Numbered from the stretch's first letter, positions 26,318 through 34,870 are shown. The stretch: DNA of 64,000 bases from Halosimplex aquaticum (GCF_028747785.1 NZ_CP118158.1:4712001-4776000), one strand, 5' to 3'. Program-made: numbers and translations. Notes: a model not told the origin generated them from the letters alone.

Positions 26318-27118
26318 ATGGCGTACGCGGTGAACGACGGCGCGCGGTTGGCCTACGAAGTGGAGGGGCCGGCCGACGCGCCGGTCGTGACCTTCGTCGA
26401 GGGGTTGAGCTACGGAACGTGGATGTGGGACTGGCAGCGGGAGGCGTTCGGGGACTACCGGACGCTCGTCTGGGACAACCGGGGGACTGGCGACTCCGAC
26501 GAGCCCGAGGGACCCTACACCGTCGCGGACATGGCCGGGGACTTCGACGCCGTCCTCGACGACGCCGGCGTCGACAGCACTCACGTTGTCGGCGCCAGCC
26601 TCGGCGGGATGATCGCCCAGGAGTACGCGCTGGAGTACGACCGCGCGGAGTCGCTCGCCCTGCTCTGCACGACGCCGGGCGGCGACGACGCGGTCCCGAT
26701 CCCCGAGGAGACGCGGGCCAGGATGCTGGACGTGCCCGAGGAGTACGACCGCGCCGAGACCATCCGCTACAAGATGCGACCGGCGTTCACCGACGAGTTC
26801 CGCGAGCGCGAACCCGAAATCGTCGACCGCATCGTCGAGTGGCGGCTCGACACGGACCCCTCCGACCGGGCGTACGAGTGGCAGAGCGCGGCCGCCGCGG
26901 CGTTCGACGCGAGCGACCGACTGGGCGACCTCGAACTCCCGACGCTGGTCCTCCACGGCACCGACGACCGCGTCCTGCCGGTCGAGAACGGACGCCTCCT
27001 CGCGGACCAGATCCCGGACGCGAGGCTCGTCGAAGTCGAGGGCGGCTCGCACCTCTGTTTCATCGAACGGCCCGGGCGCGTGAACGAGGAACTCCGGGAG
27101 TTCCTGCCCGATGACTGA
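26318..27118 (+). CDS. alpha/beta hydrolase
   Basis: This 266-residue hydrolase-fold protein has an oxyanion strand VTFVEGLSYGTWMW and WDNRGTGDSD. The nucleophile elbow is VVGASLGGMI (Ser), with Asp in HGTDDRVLPV and His in GGSHLCFIE, so the triad is intact. The family includes esterases, lactonases and 3-oxoadipate enol-lactonase-like enzymes; no specific substrate can be assigned. Its last 8 bases overlap the start of the acyl-CoA synthetase gene, so the two are translated together and may act on one acid or ester. The ATG at 26318 is preferred over an upstream TTG. Confidence 0.8.
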   Translation: MAYAVNDGARLAYEVEGPADAPVVTFVEGLSYGTWMWDWQREAFGDYRTLVWDNRGTGDSDEPEGPYTVADMAGDFDAVLDDAGVDSTHVVGASLGGMIAQEYALEYDRAESLALLCTTPGGDDAVPIPEETRARMLDVPEEYDRAETIRYKMRPAFTDEFREREPEIVDRIVEWRLDTDPSDRAYEWQSAAAAAFDASDRLGDLELPTLVLHGTDDRVLPVENGRLLADQIPDARLVEVEGGSHLCFIERPGRVNEELREFLPDD

Positions 27119-28697
27119 ACGCCCGCAGGAGTGGGTCGGCGCGTGGAGCGAGAAGCGCGCCGCGCTCTCGCCCGCCCGGGTCGGGCTCGTCGACGCCGCT
27201 ACCGGCACGGAGTACACCTACGCCGACCTCGACCGGCGGGCGAACCGCTGCGCCAGACTGCTCGCCGAACGCGGCGTGTCGCTCGACTCCGTCGAGGACG
27301 GGGATCCAACCGACAGCGCCGGTGGCCGGGTGGCCGTCGTCTCCCGCAACCGGCCCGCGTACGTCGATCTCTTCTTCGCCACGGCGAAGACAGGCGGCGT
27401 CCTCGCGCCGCTCTCCCACCGGCTGGCACCGCCGGAACTCGCCGAGTTGCTCGACGCCGTCGACCCCGAACTACTCGTCGTCGAGGAGCCGTTCGCCGAC
27501 CTCGCGGCCGCGGCGACCGCGGCGGACGCCCGGGCCGGGGACTGTCCGATCCTGTCGCTGCCCGTCGACGGCGAGTCGACGTGGGACACTTACGAGTCGG
27601 CGCTCCCCGAGGACGACGGCGAGTTCGACGGGCCGACCGTCGCGCCCGGTGACCCGCACCTGTTCCTGCACACCGGCGGGTCCACGGGGACGCCGAAGGA
27701 GACCGTGATCTCCCACGAGTCGGTCGTCTGGAACTCCGTCAACACGATCACCGCGTGGGGACTGCGCGACGACGACGTGACGCCGATGGTGTTCCCGATG
27801 TTCCACACCGGCGGGTGGAACGTCCTCACCGTCCCCCTGTTCCACATGGGCGGACAGGTCGTGATCGACCGCGAGTTCGACCCCGGCCAGATCCTCGGCG
27901 TCGTCGAGGACCGCTCGGCGACCGTCCTCGTCGCCGTTCCCGCGGTCCTGCGGATGATGGTCGAACACGACCGCTGGGAGGGGACCGACCTCTCGTCGCT
28001 CCGGTTGGTCAAGTCCGGCGGCGGCCCCTGTCGCCAGTCGGTCATGGAGGCGTGGTGGGACCGCGGCGTCGACCTCTCGCAGGGCTACGGCCTCACGGAG
28101 TGCGGCCCGAACAACTTCGCGATGCCCGACGACTGGCCCCGGGAGAAGGCCCACACCGTCGGCGTCGCCAACGTCCACGTCGACGCCCGCGTGGTGGACG
28201 ACGACGGCCGCGAGGTCCCAACTGGCGAGATCGGTGAACTCGAACTGCGGTCGCCCCACGCCGCCGCGGGCTACTGGCGAGCGCCGGCGGAGACGGCCGA
28301 GACGTTCGGCGAGTGGGTGTCGACGGGCGACCTCGCCCGCGTCGACGCGGAAGGGTACGTCTCGATCGAGGGCCGCAAGAAGAACATGTTCGTCAGCGGC
28401 GGCGAGAACGTCTACCCCGCGGAGGTCGAGGACGCCGTCGCCGACCACCCGGCCGTCGCCGACGTCGTCGTGATCCCCGTCCCCGACGAGCAGTGGGGAC
28501 AGGTCGGCAAGGCCGTCGTCGAACTCGCCGCGGGAGTCGACGAGTCAGACCTCTCGCTCCCTGCCCTCCGCGAGTTGCTCGACAGTCGTCTCGCCCGGTT
28601 CAAACACCCGCGGCGGCTCGCCTTCGTCGACGAACTCCCCACGAGCGGCCCGTCGAAGATCGACCGCGACGCCGTCGAGGCCGAGTTCGGGGAGTGA
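27111..28697 (+). CDS. AMP-forming acyl-CoA synthetase
   Basis: This 528-residue ANL-superfamily enzyme activates a carboxylic acid with ATP and CoA. The P-loop is HTGGSTGTPKETV; SQGYGLTECGPNNF supplies the adenine pocket. STGDLARVDAEGY and GRKKNMFVSGGENVYPAEVE mark the hinge and CoA site, and the terminal catalytic Lys is in TSGPSKIDRD. It is translationally coupled to the alpha/beta hydrolase, which suggests a two-step route: ester or lactone hydrolysis, then CoA activation. The chain length of the acid is not evident; long- or medium-chain fatty or aromatic acids are possible. Confidence 0.9.
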   Translation: MTERPQEWVGAWSEKRAALSPARVGLVDAATGTEYTYADLDRRANRCARLLAERGVSLDSVEDGDPTDSAGGRVAVVSRNRPAYVDLFFATAKTGGVLAPLSHRLAPPELAELLDAVDPELLVVEEPFADLAAAATAADARAGDCPILSLPVDGESTWDTYESALPEDDGEFDGPTVAPGDPHLFLHTGGSTGTPKETVISHESVVWNSVNTITAWGLRDDDVTPMVFPMFHTGGWNVLTVPLFHMGGQVVIDREFDPGQILGVVEDRSATVLVAVPAVLRMMVEHDRWEGTDLSSLRLVKSGGGPCRQSVMEAWWDRGVDLSQGYGLTECGPNNFAMPDDWPREKAHTVGVANVHVDARVVDDDGREVPTGEIGELELRSPHAAAGYWRAPAETAETFGEWVSTGDLARVDAEGYVSIEGRKKNMFVSGGENVYPAEVEDAVADHPAVADVVVIPVPDEQWGQVGKAVVELAAGVDESDLSLPALRELLDSRLARFKHPRRLAFVDELPTSGPSKIDRDAVEAEFGE

Positions 28698-28825
28698 GAG
28701 ACGCAGTCGGCCCCCGCGCTCGAACGCTCCAGACTGCTGTCCAGATATACCGAATCTGGCGCCCCTACCGGCGAATCTCGGGGTCGTTCGCATCACTTAT
28801 GCCGGTCGCGTTCGCGCACACGCCC

Positions 28826-29893
28826 ATGGATCTGCGCGAGTACTTCGACGAGTTCACGGCGAAAGACTGGCCGCGGGCCGACGAGGGGACGGTCCGCTTC
28901 GCGATGATCGGGCTCGGCTGGTGGACGCTCGACCACGCCATCCCCGCGACGAACGAACTCGAACACCTGGAGACGACGACGGTCGTCAGCTCCTCGACGG
29001 AGAATGCTCAGGACGTCGCCGACGACCACGAGACAATCGAGCACGCACTCACGTACGACGAGTTCCAGGAGGGCGAGGCGACCGACGCCTACGACGCCGT
29101 CTACGTCGGGACGCCGAACGCGCTGCACCTCCCCTACGTCGAGTCGGCCGCCGAGTTCGGCAAGGACATCCTCTGCGAGAAGCCCCTGGAGGCCAACGTC
29201 GAGCGCGCCGAGGAACTCGTCGAGGCCGCCAGCGACGTCACCCTCGGCGTCGAGTACCGGATGCACGTCCAGCCCGCGGTCCGGCGGATGCGCGACCTCG
29301 TCGACTCGGGATTCGTCGGCGACGTGGCGCTCGTCCACGGCAACATGTCACAGCCCCTGCTCGATATCAACGACGACCACGACCAGTGGCGGCTGAACCC
29401 GGACATGGCCGGCGGAGGCGCCTCCGTGACCGACCTCGGCGTCTACTCCATCAACACGACGCGGTACGTCATCGACCGCGACCCCGTCGCCGTCTCCGGG
29501 GCGACCTGGTCCGGCCACGAGGCGTTCGACGACGTCCCGGACGAGCGGGCGAGTTTCACGGTCGAGTTCCCCGACGGCGTCCTCGCCTCCTGTACCGCCA
29601 GCCAGAACGCCCAGGAGGCGAGCAGCCTGCGCGTCGTCGGTACCGAGGGCGAACTCCTGCTCGAAGACGCCTTCCTCGGCGGCGAGCGGAAGCTGACGGT
29701 CACGCGCGGCGACACGACGATCACCACGGAGTTCGACCAGATCGAGGAGACGAAGCGCTCGCTGGAGTACTTCGCCGATCACGTCCTGACTGACACGCCG
29801 ATCGTGGGCGACGGCGAACACGGGCTCGTCGACCAGCGCGCCATCGACGCCGTCTACGAGGCGGCCGAGTCGGGCGAACGGGTCCAGTTGTAA
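28826..29893 (+). CDS. Gfo/Idh/MocA dehydrogenase, D-xylose 1-dehydrogenase-like
   Basis: This 355-residue NAD(P)-dependent oxidoreductase has a nucleotide fold with AMIGLGWWTLDHAIPA, then YVGTPNALHLPYV and the family signature CEKPLEANVERA. GVEYRMHVQPAVRRM and SVTDLGVYSINTTRY carry the catalytic Lys/His region of the substrate domain. It closely resembles haloarchaeal NADP-xylose dehydrogenase / glucose-fructose oxidoreductase proteins (Gfo6), which oxidise aldoses to lactones. An in-frame ATG at 28799 is an alternative start. A TATACC element lies about 80 nt upstream. The likely next step, a sugar-acid dehydratase, is encoded at 31844-33088. Confidence 0.82.
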   Translation: MDLREYFDEFTAKDWPRADEGTVRFAMIGLGWWTLDHAIPATNELEHLETTTVVSSSTENAQDVADDHETIEHALTYDEFQEGEATDAYDAVYVGTPNALHLPYVESAAEFGKDILCEKPLEANVERAEELVEAASDVTLGVEYRMHVQPAVRRMRDLVDSGFVGDVALVHGNMSQPLLDINDDHDQWRLNPDMAGGGASVTDLGVYSINTTRYVIDRDPVAVSGATWSGHEAFDDVPDERASFTVEFPDGVLASCTASQNAQEASSLRVVGTEGELLLEDAFLGGERKLTVTRGDTTITTEFDQIEETKRSLEYFADHVLTDTPIVGDGEHGLVDQRAIDAVYEAAESGERVQL

Positions 29894-30247
29894 CGGCCGC
29901 TTCTCTCACCGTTTTTCGAGGCGTCGTCGGAGTGAGCGGCGCGACCGAACGCGGGTCGCGCCGCCGTGTCAGAGGCGAGAAGTAGTTCCCTCGCGATACA
30001 CCAGCGGCGCAGTCCGGCAGCGGACGGCGGGAGGGCCGAAGCGTCTGGGGGACCGAGGGGGCGGATGCACCGTCCGACCCACCGCACTGCGCGCACTACT
30101 CGCTACGGACCAGTCCTTTGTAATCTCTATCGAGGTACTATCTATTGTATCGATACTGTTCGTACTATACGTACCAATCTGACTGTCGGCGGGAGACGCG
30201 TCGAAACGAGGGCGGAGAGCGAGTCGAGCCGGCAGCGATCGGCCGGA
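29894..30247. other. 354-base gap between convergent genes, with AT-rich dyads
   Basis: Both flanking genes end here. A T5 run at about 29920 may terminate the dehydrogenase transcript. Near 30120-30180 the DNA turns AT-rich, with the palindrome GTATCGATAC (30147-30156) nested between arms GGTAC (30134-30138) and GTACC (30171-30175). No ORF with family motifs is present; a small RNA or a terminator is possible. Confidence 0.5.
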
Positions 30248-30988
30248 TCAGAGCTTGTGACGGAAGGCGTGGAGGACGTTCTCGCCGGTCTCGGTCAGTC
30301 GGATCTGCTTCTGGCGGCCGACGCGCTCGACCTCGACGTAGCCGTCGTCGACGAGCGGGTCGACGATGTTGGCGTTCAGCAGGGCGAACTTCGCCTTGTC
30401 GTTCGCGGGGTCGGCGTCGGCGATGAACGAGAGGGCCGCCGACTCGGCGAACTCGATGAGGTCGGACTTCTTCGCGGTGTAGGTCTCGTCGTTGGTCGTC
30501 TCCAGGTAGTCGAGGATAGCGACCTGGTCGCGCGAGACGGCCTCGATGGGATAGGAGGGGAGCACCTCGTCGTCGCGCATTCCGCGCGTACGCGGGGACG
30601 CTTCCAGGTCGGGGACGTGTTCGTCGACGTGGACGTAGTACGCGGTCGCGTCGGTCGCCATGCACGCGATGGCGCTCCCGATAGCGGCGAGCTTCCCCCC
30701 GCTGGAGACGTTCACGCGGACGACGTCGCTCTCGTGGTCGGCGGCGACGGTCGTCACGACCGCGAGCACGTCGTAGAGGTCGCTCAGGTCCGTCTCGCGG
30801 AAGCGGATGGACCGGCCGTCCGCCTCCAGTTCCTCGACGAGCGCCTGTTGGTATGGCGTCAGCGGAGTGTGTTCGCCGTCGGACGCGAGGAGGTAGACCA
30901 CGTCCGCGTCGTGCTTGCGGACCGGCCGGAGGATCCGGTCGTGCTCGTAGCCGAGCGGCACGACGTGGACTTCGTCGATGGTTCGCAT
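30248..30988 (-). CDS. HFX_2341-type transcriptional regulator (CARF-like N-terminus plus winged helix)
   Basis: This 246-residue haloarchaeal protein has a Rossmann-like N-terminal half (VHVVPLGYEHDRI, then VVYLLAS). It includes a RVNVSSGGKLAAIGSA loop that resembles the nucleotide-binding loop of CARF domains (N-x-(S/T)-GG-(T/K)). The C-terminal half, from about residue 150, is a winged helix (QVAILDYLETTN ... IVDPLVDDGYVEVERVGRQKQIRLTETGENVL). I infer a ligand-responsive DNA-binding regulator. No CRISPR array or cas gene is in the window, so a CRISPR role is not supported. It is divergent from the Nudix-like gene, with a 119-base shared promoter region. Confidence 0.75.
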   Translation of the reverse strand: MRTIDEVHVVPLGYEHDRILRPVRKHDADVVYLLASDGEHTPLTPYQQALVEELEADGRSIRFRETDLSDLYDVLAVVTTVAADHESDVVRVNVSSGGKLAAIGSAIACMATDATAYYVHVDEHVPDLEASPRTRGMRDDEVLPSYPIEAVSRDQVAILDYLETTNDETYTAKKSDLIEFAESAALSFIADADPANDKAKFALLNANIVDPLVDDGYVEVERVGRQKQIRLTETGENVLHAFRHKL

Positions 30989-31107
30989 GCGAGAGAGCGC
31001 GGCGGGGACCGCCCTGAGCGTTTCGGTGACCCGCGGCGGGACGGGCGACGCCGGTCGGGCCCGCGTTCCCGCCAGCCTTTAACTACGCCACCACCCACTG
31101 TCAGCCT

Positions 31108-31719
31108 ATGCCAGGCATCAGGGACCCGGAGGCGCTCCGGGACGCTCCCGGCGTCGAGTTCCGCGAGCAAGAGCGCGTCGTCGGCGAGGCGGAGTTCGAG
31201 ACGGTCGCGGAGGGCGCCGAGAACCAGAGCGGCCTCGTCGTGGTCGGGCTGACGAGTCGCGACGGTCACCTCCTCCTGATCGACTCGGAGTACATCGACG
31301 GGTGGACGCTACCGAACGGCCCGGTCGGCGTCGACGAAGACTGGGCGATCGCGGCCGACCGCTGGAGCGAGGAAGCGATCGGGATCCCGATCGACATCGG
31401 GGCCCCGGAACTCGTCGTCCGCACGGAGACGCGGACGGAGGACGGCGACGAGAGCGTCGTCGGCTACAGCGTCGCGTTCGGCGCCTCGCTCCTCCGGGGA
31501 ATGGAGGGCAGCGGGATGGGACCCGCCAGCGAGACGCCGCCCGGTGCCGGTCCCGCTGGCTCCGACGGGTCAGGTGGCGACCCGGCCGCCGGCAGCGACG
31601 ACGGCGAACCGCCCGGACCCGCCGACATCGCCGAGCGGCCCGATCTGGCGTGGTTCTCCGAGGTGCCCGAGGACGCGGCGCCGGGGCACGACGCGCTGAT
31701 CCGCTTCTTCCTCGACTGA
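31108..31719 (+). CDS. Nudix-fold protein with degenerate Nudix box
   Basis: This 203-residue protein has a Nudix-like core: VVVGLTSRDGHLLLIDS, GWTLPNGPVGVDEDWAIAADRWSEEAIGI. The Nudix box consensus Gx5Ex7REUxEExGU is only partly kept (residues 71-93). G, E, R, one E and the final G-I are present, but the Glu after R is Trp and the second Glu of EE is Ala. Metal-dependent hydrolysis is therefore doubtful. A G/P/S/D-rich linker (about residues 135-170) precedes a C-terminal WFSEVPEDAAPGHDALIRFF module. It may bind a nucleotide without cleaving it. Divergent from the CARF-like regulator. Confidence 0.7.
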   Translation: MPGIRDPEALRDAPGVEFREQERVVGEAEFETVAEGAENQSGLVVVGLTSRDGHLLLIDSEYIDGWTLPNGPVGVDEDWAIAADRWSEEAIGIPIDIGAPELVVRTETRTEDGDESVVGYSVAFGASLLRGMEGSGMGPASETPPGAGPAGSDGSGGDPAAGSDDGEPPGPADIAERPDLAWFSEVPEDAAPGHDALIRFFLD

Positions 31720-31843
31720 GAAACGTGCGAAAACGCGGGTCGCGGTACCAGTGCAGTTCGCGATACCGGCGCGCTCCGCCGGATCGACGCGACTACGCCT
31801 CGTCGAACGCCGCTGGAGCAAGCTCCAGCGAGCTCGATCCGGC

Positions 31844-33088
31844 TCAGGGAGCCGGATCGAAGAGGGTCTCGCCCTTCACCATGTGTTCCTCGACGACGTC
31901 GAGGTCGAGGGTCACGCCGAGACCGGGCTCCTCGGGGATCGCCATGTACCCGTCCTCGATGAGGCCGTCCTCCTCGACGAGGTCCTCCCACCAGTCGAGC
32001 TCGTAGGAGTGGTACTCGACGGCCAGCGAGTTGGGGACGCTCGCGCCGACGTGGGCGCTGGCGACCGTGCCGACCGGCGACGAGACGTTGTGCATCGCGA
32101 CGGGGATGTAGTACTGGTTCGCCACGTCGGCGATCTTCCGCGTCTCGCGCATGCCGCCGATCTTCGGCATGTCCGGCGCGACGATGTCGACCGCCTGACT
32201 CTCGATGAGCCGCCGGTGCTCGGTGACGCGGTAGCGGTTCTCGCCGACGGTGATCGGCGTCGTCGTCGAGTCGGTCACCTTCTCCTGCACTTCGAGGTTC
32301 TCCGGCGGGACGGGGTCTTCGAGCCACCACACGTCGTAGTCCTCGATGGCTTCGGCGAGGCGTTCGGCGGAGTTCGCGGAGAACGTCCAGTGGCAGTCGA
32401 AGGCCACGTCGGCGCGGTCCTTGACGCGCTCGGTGACCTTCTCGACGATCTCGGCCTTGTGACGGATCTCGCCCGGCCGGAGGTGGCGGTTGGCGCGGTC
32501 CTTCTCGAAGCCCGAGGGGACGTCGAGGTCGAACTTCAGGGCGTCGTAGCCGAGTTCCTCGACGACGCGCTCGGCCTCGTCGGCGCAGGCGTCGGGGTCG
32601 GCCTCCTCCTCGGTGTGGCAGTCGCAGTAGACGCGCATCCGGTCGCGGTACTTGCCGCCGAGCAGCTGGTAGGCGGGGACCTCGATGATCTTGCCGGCGA
32701 GGTCGTGCAGCGCGACGTCGATGCCGGAGATGGCCGAGACGGTGACGCCCTCGACCGAGCCTTCGCCGGACATCTTCTGGATCAGGTGCTCGTAGAGGCG
32801 GTCGATGTCCAGCGGGTTTTCACCGATGAGGAACGGCGTCATCCGCTCGATCAGCTCCGGGATGCCCGCGCCCCAGTAGGCCTCGCCGGTCCCCACGATG
32901 CCGGCGTCGGTGTAGATGCGAACGAGCGTCCACGGGAAGTTGCCGTCGACCATCGTGCACTGGACGTCGGTGATCTCGACGTCCCGGCCGCCTCCGCGCT
33001 TGGCCGTGGCGCCCATCGTCTCCGCCGACAGTTCACGCATCGTGTACTCCGCGTTCGGATCGTGCAGGTCCCGATAATCGCGTCCCAT
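31844..33088 (-). CDS. gnaD: D-gluconate dehydratase-type enolase superfamily enzyme
   Basis: This 414-residue mandelate-racemase-type dehydratase closely resembles haloarchaeal gluconate dehydratase (GnaD). That enzyme makes 2-keto-3-deoxygluconate in the semi-phosphorylative ED pathway. Barrel motifs include KFDLDVPSG (Lys base region), FDCHW and WLEDPVPPEN (metal-binding Asp and Glu), TVGENRYR (third ligand), and AMHNVSSPVG (His). Xylonate dehydratase of the same family is the main alternative. The ATG at 33088 is preceded by a TATA-like element with leaderless spacing, and the 330-base upstream region is rich in ACGGT/ACCGT half-sites. Confidence 0.82.
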   Translation of the reverse strand: MGRDYRDLHDPNAEYTMRELSAETMGATAKRGGGRDVEITDVQCTMVDGNFPWTLVRIYTDAGIVGTGEAYWGAGIPELIERMTPFLIGENPLDIDRLYEHLIQKMSGEGSVEGVTVSAISGIDVALHDLAGKIIEVPAYQLLGGKYRDRMRVYCDCHTEEEADPDACADEAERVVEELGYDALKFDLDVPSGFEKDRANRHLRPGEIRHKAEIVEKVTERVKDRADVAFDCHWTFSANSAERLAEAIEDYDVWWLEDPVPPENLEVQEKVTDSTTTPITVGENRYRVTEHRRLIESQAVDIVAPDMPKIGGMRETRKIADVANQYYIPVAMHNVSSPVGTVASAHVGASVPNSLAVEYHSYELDWWEDLVEEDGLIEDGYMAIPEEPGLGVTLDLDVVEEHMVKGETLFDPAP

Positions 33089-33110
33089 GCCGCCGGCTAC
33101 TGCTGGACCG

Positions 33111-33118
33111 TACTAAAG
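33111..33118 (-). promoter_or_regulatory. TATA-like element of gnaD
   Basis: CTTTAGTA on the minus strand is centred about 26 nt upstream of the gnaD ATG (33088), the spacing of a leaderless promoter. Confidence 0.55.
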
Positions 33119-33217
33119 TGTGGAGGAAACGGTTCTATCCCGTTCGACTCTGCGGAACGGTTTGCTATACCGTACGGTCGCAATCCAATACGTGATTCCG
33201 CAGCATCGCCCGTCGCT

Positions 33218-33231
33218 ACCGTTCGAACGGT
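33218..33231. promoter_or_regulatory. 14-bp perfect palindrome ACCGTTCGAACGGT
   Basis: The palindrome lies about 100 bases upstream of the gnaD TATA-like element and shares its ACCG/CGGT ends with the dyad at 26168-26182. It may be the operator of a sugar-acid regulator; no such regulator is adjacent. Confidence 0.5.
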
Positions 33232-33417
33232 CGAATTCGTCGGCGGATCCGACGCTCGGAAAACGCGGTGATAGCGGATCTGCCGGGCAGTCGTCTCGGG
33301 CGGTGATCCCGATCGAACTCCCCGAGTTTGCGCCGCCACTCGCGCCCGAAGGCGTCTAGATAGAACTCAGTGAACGTCGACGCCGCGACTCGTCGGCGAG
33401 GGGGAGTCGGTCGCCGG

Positions 33418-33600
33418 TCAGCCTGTCCACTCGTCGCGGTGGGCGTCGCTGCAGAAGTGCGTCGTTTCGACCGCGCCGTCCGCGACGCGCGTGGTCACCC
33501 GATGGTCGGGGTTCTGCACCAGCGCGTCGCCGCAGACGGCGCACGTCGGCGCCTCGTCCTCGGCCACGTCCTCGTTGAGATCGGATGTGGGATCCACCAT
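33418..33600 (-). CDS. small zinc-finger protein
   Basis: This 60-residue protein has an acidic N-terminus followed by a zinc-finger-like set: C20-x2-C23 (CAVC), then HFCSDAH with C50 and H54. The spacing resembles small haloarchaeal MYM/TRASH-like fingers (C-x2-C ... C-x3-H). Such proteins may bind metal, DNA or protein partners; no function is known for this one. The ATG at 33600 is preferred over an in-frame ATG at 33642, because the extra 14 residues do not look conserved. It ends 43 codons or so before the GlmU-like gene on the same strand. Confidence 0.65.
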   Translation of the reverse strand: MVDPTSDLNEDVAEDEAPTCAVCGDALVQNPDHRVTTRVADGAVETTHFCSDAHRDEWTG

Positions 33601-33685
33601 CGTGTCACAGTCGTAGACATGGACCCACTTAATCGCATACATCGACCGCGAGTCGCCGAAGCCGGCGTGCGAGCGGACCGGCCGC

Positions 33686-34870
33686 TCAGCGGTCCCGCGT
33701 GACCGACTCGCCGGGGTTCGTGGTCGCGCCGGCCGAGAGCCGCACGCCGGGGTTCAGGCTGGTGTTGATGCCGGTCTTCACGCCGTCGCCGGCGACGACG
33801 CCGAACTTCCGGCGGCCGGTCGAGACGCGCTCGCCCTTGACGGTGAACCGCACCGACTCGCCGTCGTGGCGGAGGTTCGCGACCTTGGTCCCGGCGCCGA
33901 AGTTCACGTCGCGGCCGAGGACGCTGTCGCCGACGTACGAGAGGTGCGGGACGTGCGTCCCCTCCATGACGACGCTGTTTTTGATCTCGACGCTGTTCCC
34001 GACGTGGGTGTCCTCCGCGAGCAGCGTCGCGCCGCGGACGTACGCGTTCGGCCCTACTTCGGCGCCCGAGCGGACCAGTGCCGGTCCTTCGATCACGACG
34101 CCGGCGTCGACCGTCGCGCCCTCCTCGACGACCACGGGACCGCGGAGGTCGGCGTCCTCGTGCACGTCGCCGCGGACGTCGCGGTCGAGTTCGCCGAGCT
34201 TCCACTCGTTGGCTTCGAGCAGTTCCCACGGGCGGCCGCAGCCGAGCCAGCGCTCGACCTCGACCGTGGTGACCGAGCGCTCGGCGATCACCTTCGAGAG
34301 CACGTCCGTGATCTCGTGTTCGCCGCGCTCGCTCATCGGGACGTCGAGCCACTCGCGCGCTTCGGCGGGGAAGCGGTAGGCGCCGACGTTCACCAGATCG
34401 GTCGGCGGATCGGTGGGCTTCTCGACGATGCCGGTCACGACGCCGTCTTCGACCTCGAAGACCCCGTAGCTCGTGGGGTCGTCGACCCGGTAGGTGCCGA
34501 CGGCCGGTCCGTCGGTCGAGAGGAGCGCGTCGACGCTCTCGCGGTCGTAGAGGTCGTCGCCGTTGAGGACGACGAACTGTCCGTCGAGGTGCTCGCTCGC
34601 GCACTTAACCGCGTGAGCCGTGCCGAGCTGTTCCTCCTGAACGGCGTACTCGACGGGGACGCCGCGGTACTCCTCGCCGAAGTACTCCCTGACCGCTTCG
34701 GCCTCGTAGCCGACGACGAGGATCAGTTCGGACGCGCCGGCGTCGACCGCCGCGTCGGCGCCGTGGGCGACCAGCGGCCGATCGGCGACCGGCAGCATCG
34801 GCTTCGGCAGCGACTCCGTCAGCGGCCGCATCCGGGTCCCTTCCCCGGCGGTCAGCAGGACGACTTGCAT
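33686..34870 (-). CDS. glmU: bifunctional sugar-1-phosphate nucleotidylyltransferase / acyltransferase (GlmU-like)
   Basis: This 394-residue protein has an N-terminal nucleotidyltransferase domain (LLTAGEGTRMRPLTESLPKPML; FVVLNGDDLYD; PTSYGVFEVEDG) and a C-terminal left-handed beta-helix. The helix has repeating hexapeptides ending in HVPHLSYVGDSVLG and GDGVKTGINTSLNPG. In archaea such proteins make UDP-GlcNAc from GlcN-1-P, or dTDP/UDP-sugars for glycans. The KxPH acetyltransferase-site region is partly visible (MEGTHVPHLSYVGDS). The ATG at 34870 gives a complete nucleotide-binding N-terminus. The exact sugar is uncertain. Confidence 0.85.
   Translation of the reverse strand: MQVVLLTAGEGTRMRPLTESLPKPMLPVADRPLVAHGADAAVDAGASELILVVGYEAEAVREYFGEEYRGVPVEYAVQEEQLGTAHAVKCASEHLDGQFVVLNGDDLYDRESVDALLSTDGPAVGTYRVDDPTSYGVFEVEDGVVTGIVEKPTDPPTDLVNVGAYRFPAEAREWLDVPMSERGEHEITDVLSKVIAERSVTTVEVERWLGCGRPWELLEANEWKLGELDRDVRGDVHEDADLRGPVVVEEGATVDAGVVIEGPALVRSGAEVGPNAYVRGATLLAEDTHVGNSVEIKNSVVMEGTHVPHLSYVGDSVLGRDVNFGAGTKVANLRHDGESVRFTVKGERVSTGRRKFGVVAGDGVKTGINTSLNPGVRLSAGATTNPGESVTRDR

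Larger units (their letters stand above)
33089..33417. other. gnaD upstream region with clustered ACGGT/ACCGT half-sites
   Basis: There is no convincing gene in these 329 bases. From about 33127 to 33231 the motif ACGGT, or its complement, recurs, including GGTTTGCTATACC and the perfect palindrome at 33218-33231. This looks like a control region for gnaD rather than coding sequence. Confidence 0.5.

Noticed and set aside
30248..30988. CRISPR-associated Csa3-type regulator
   Set aside because: A CARF-like loop alone is not enough; there are no cas genes or repeats in the window.
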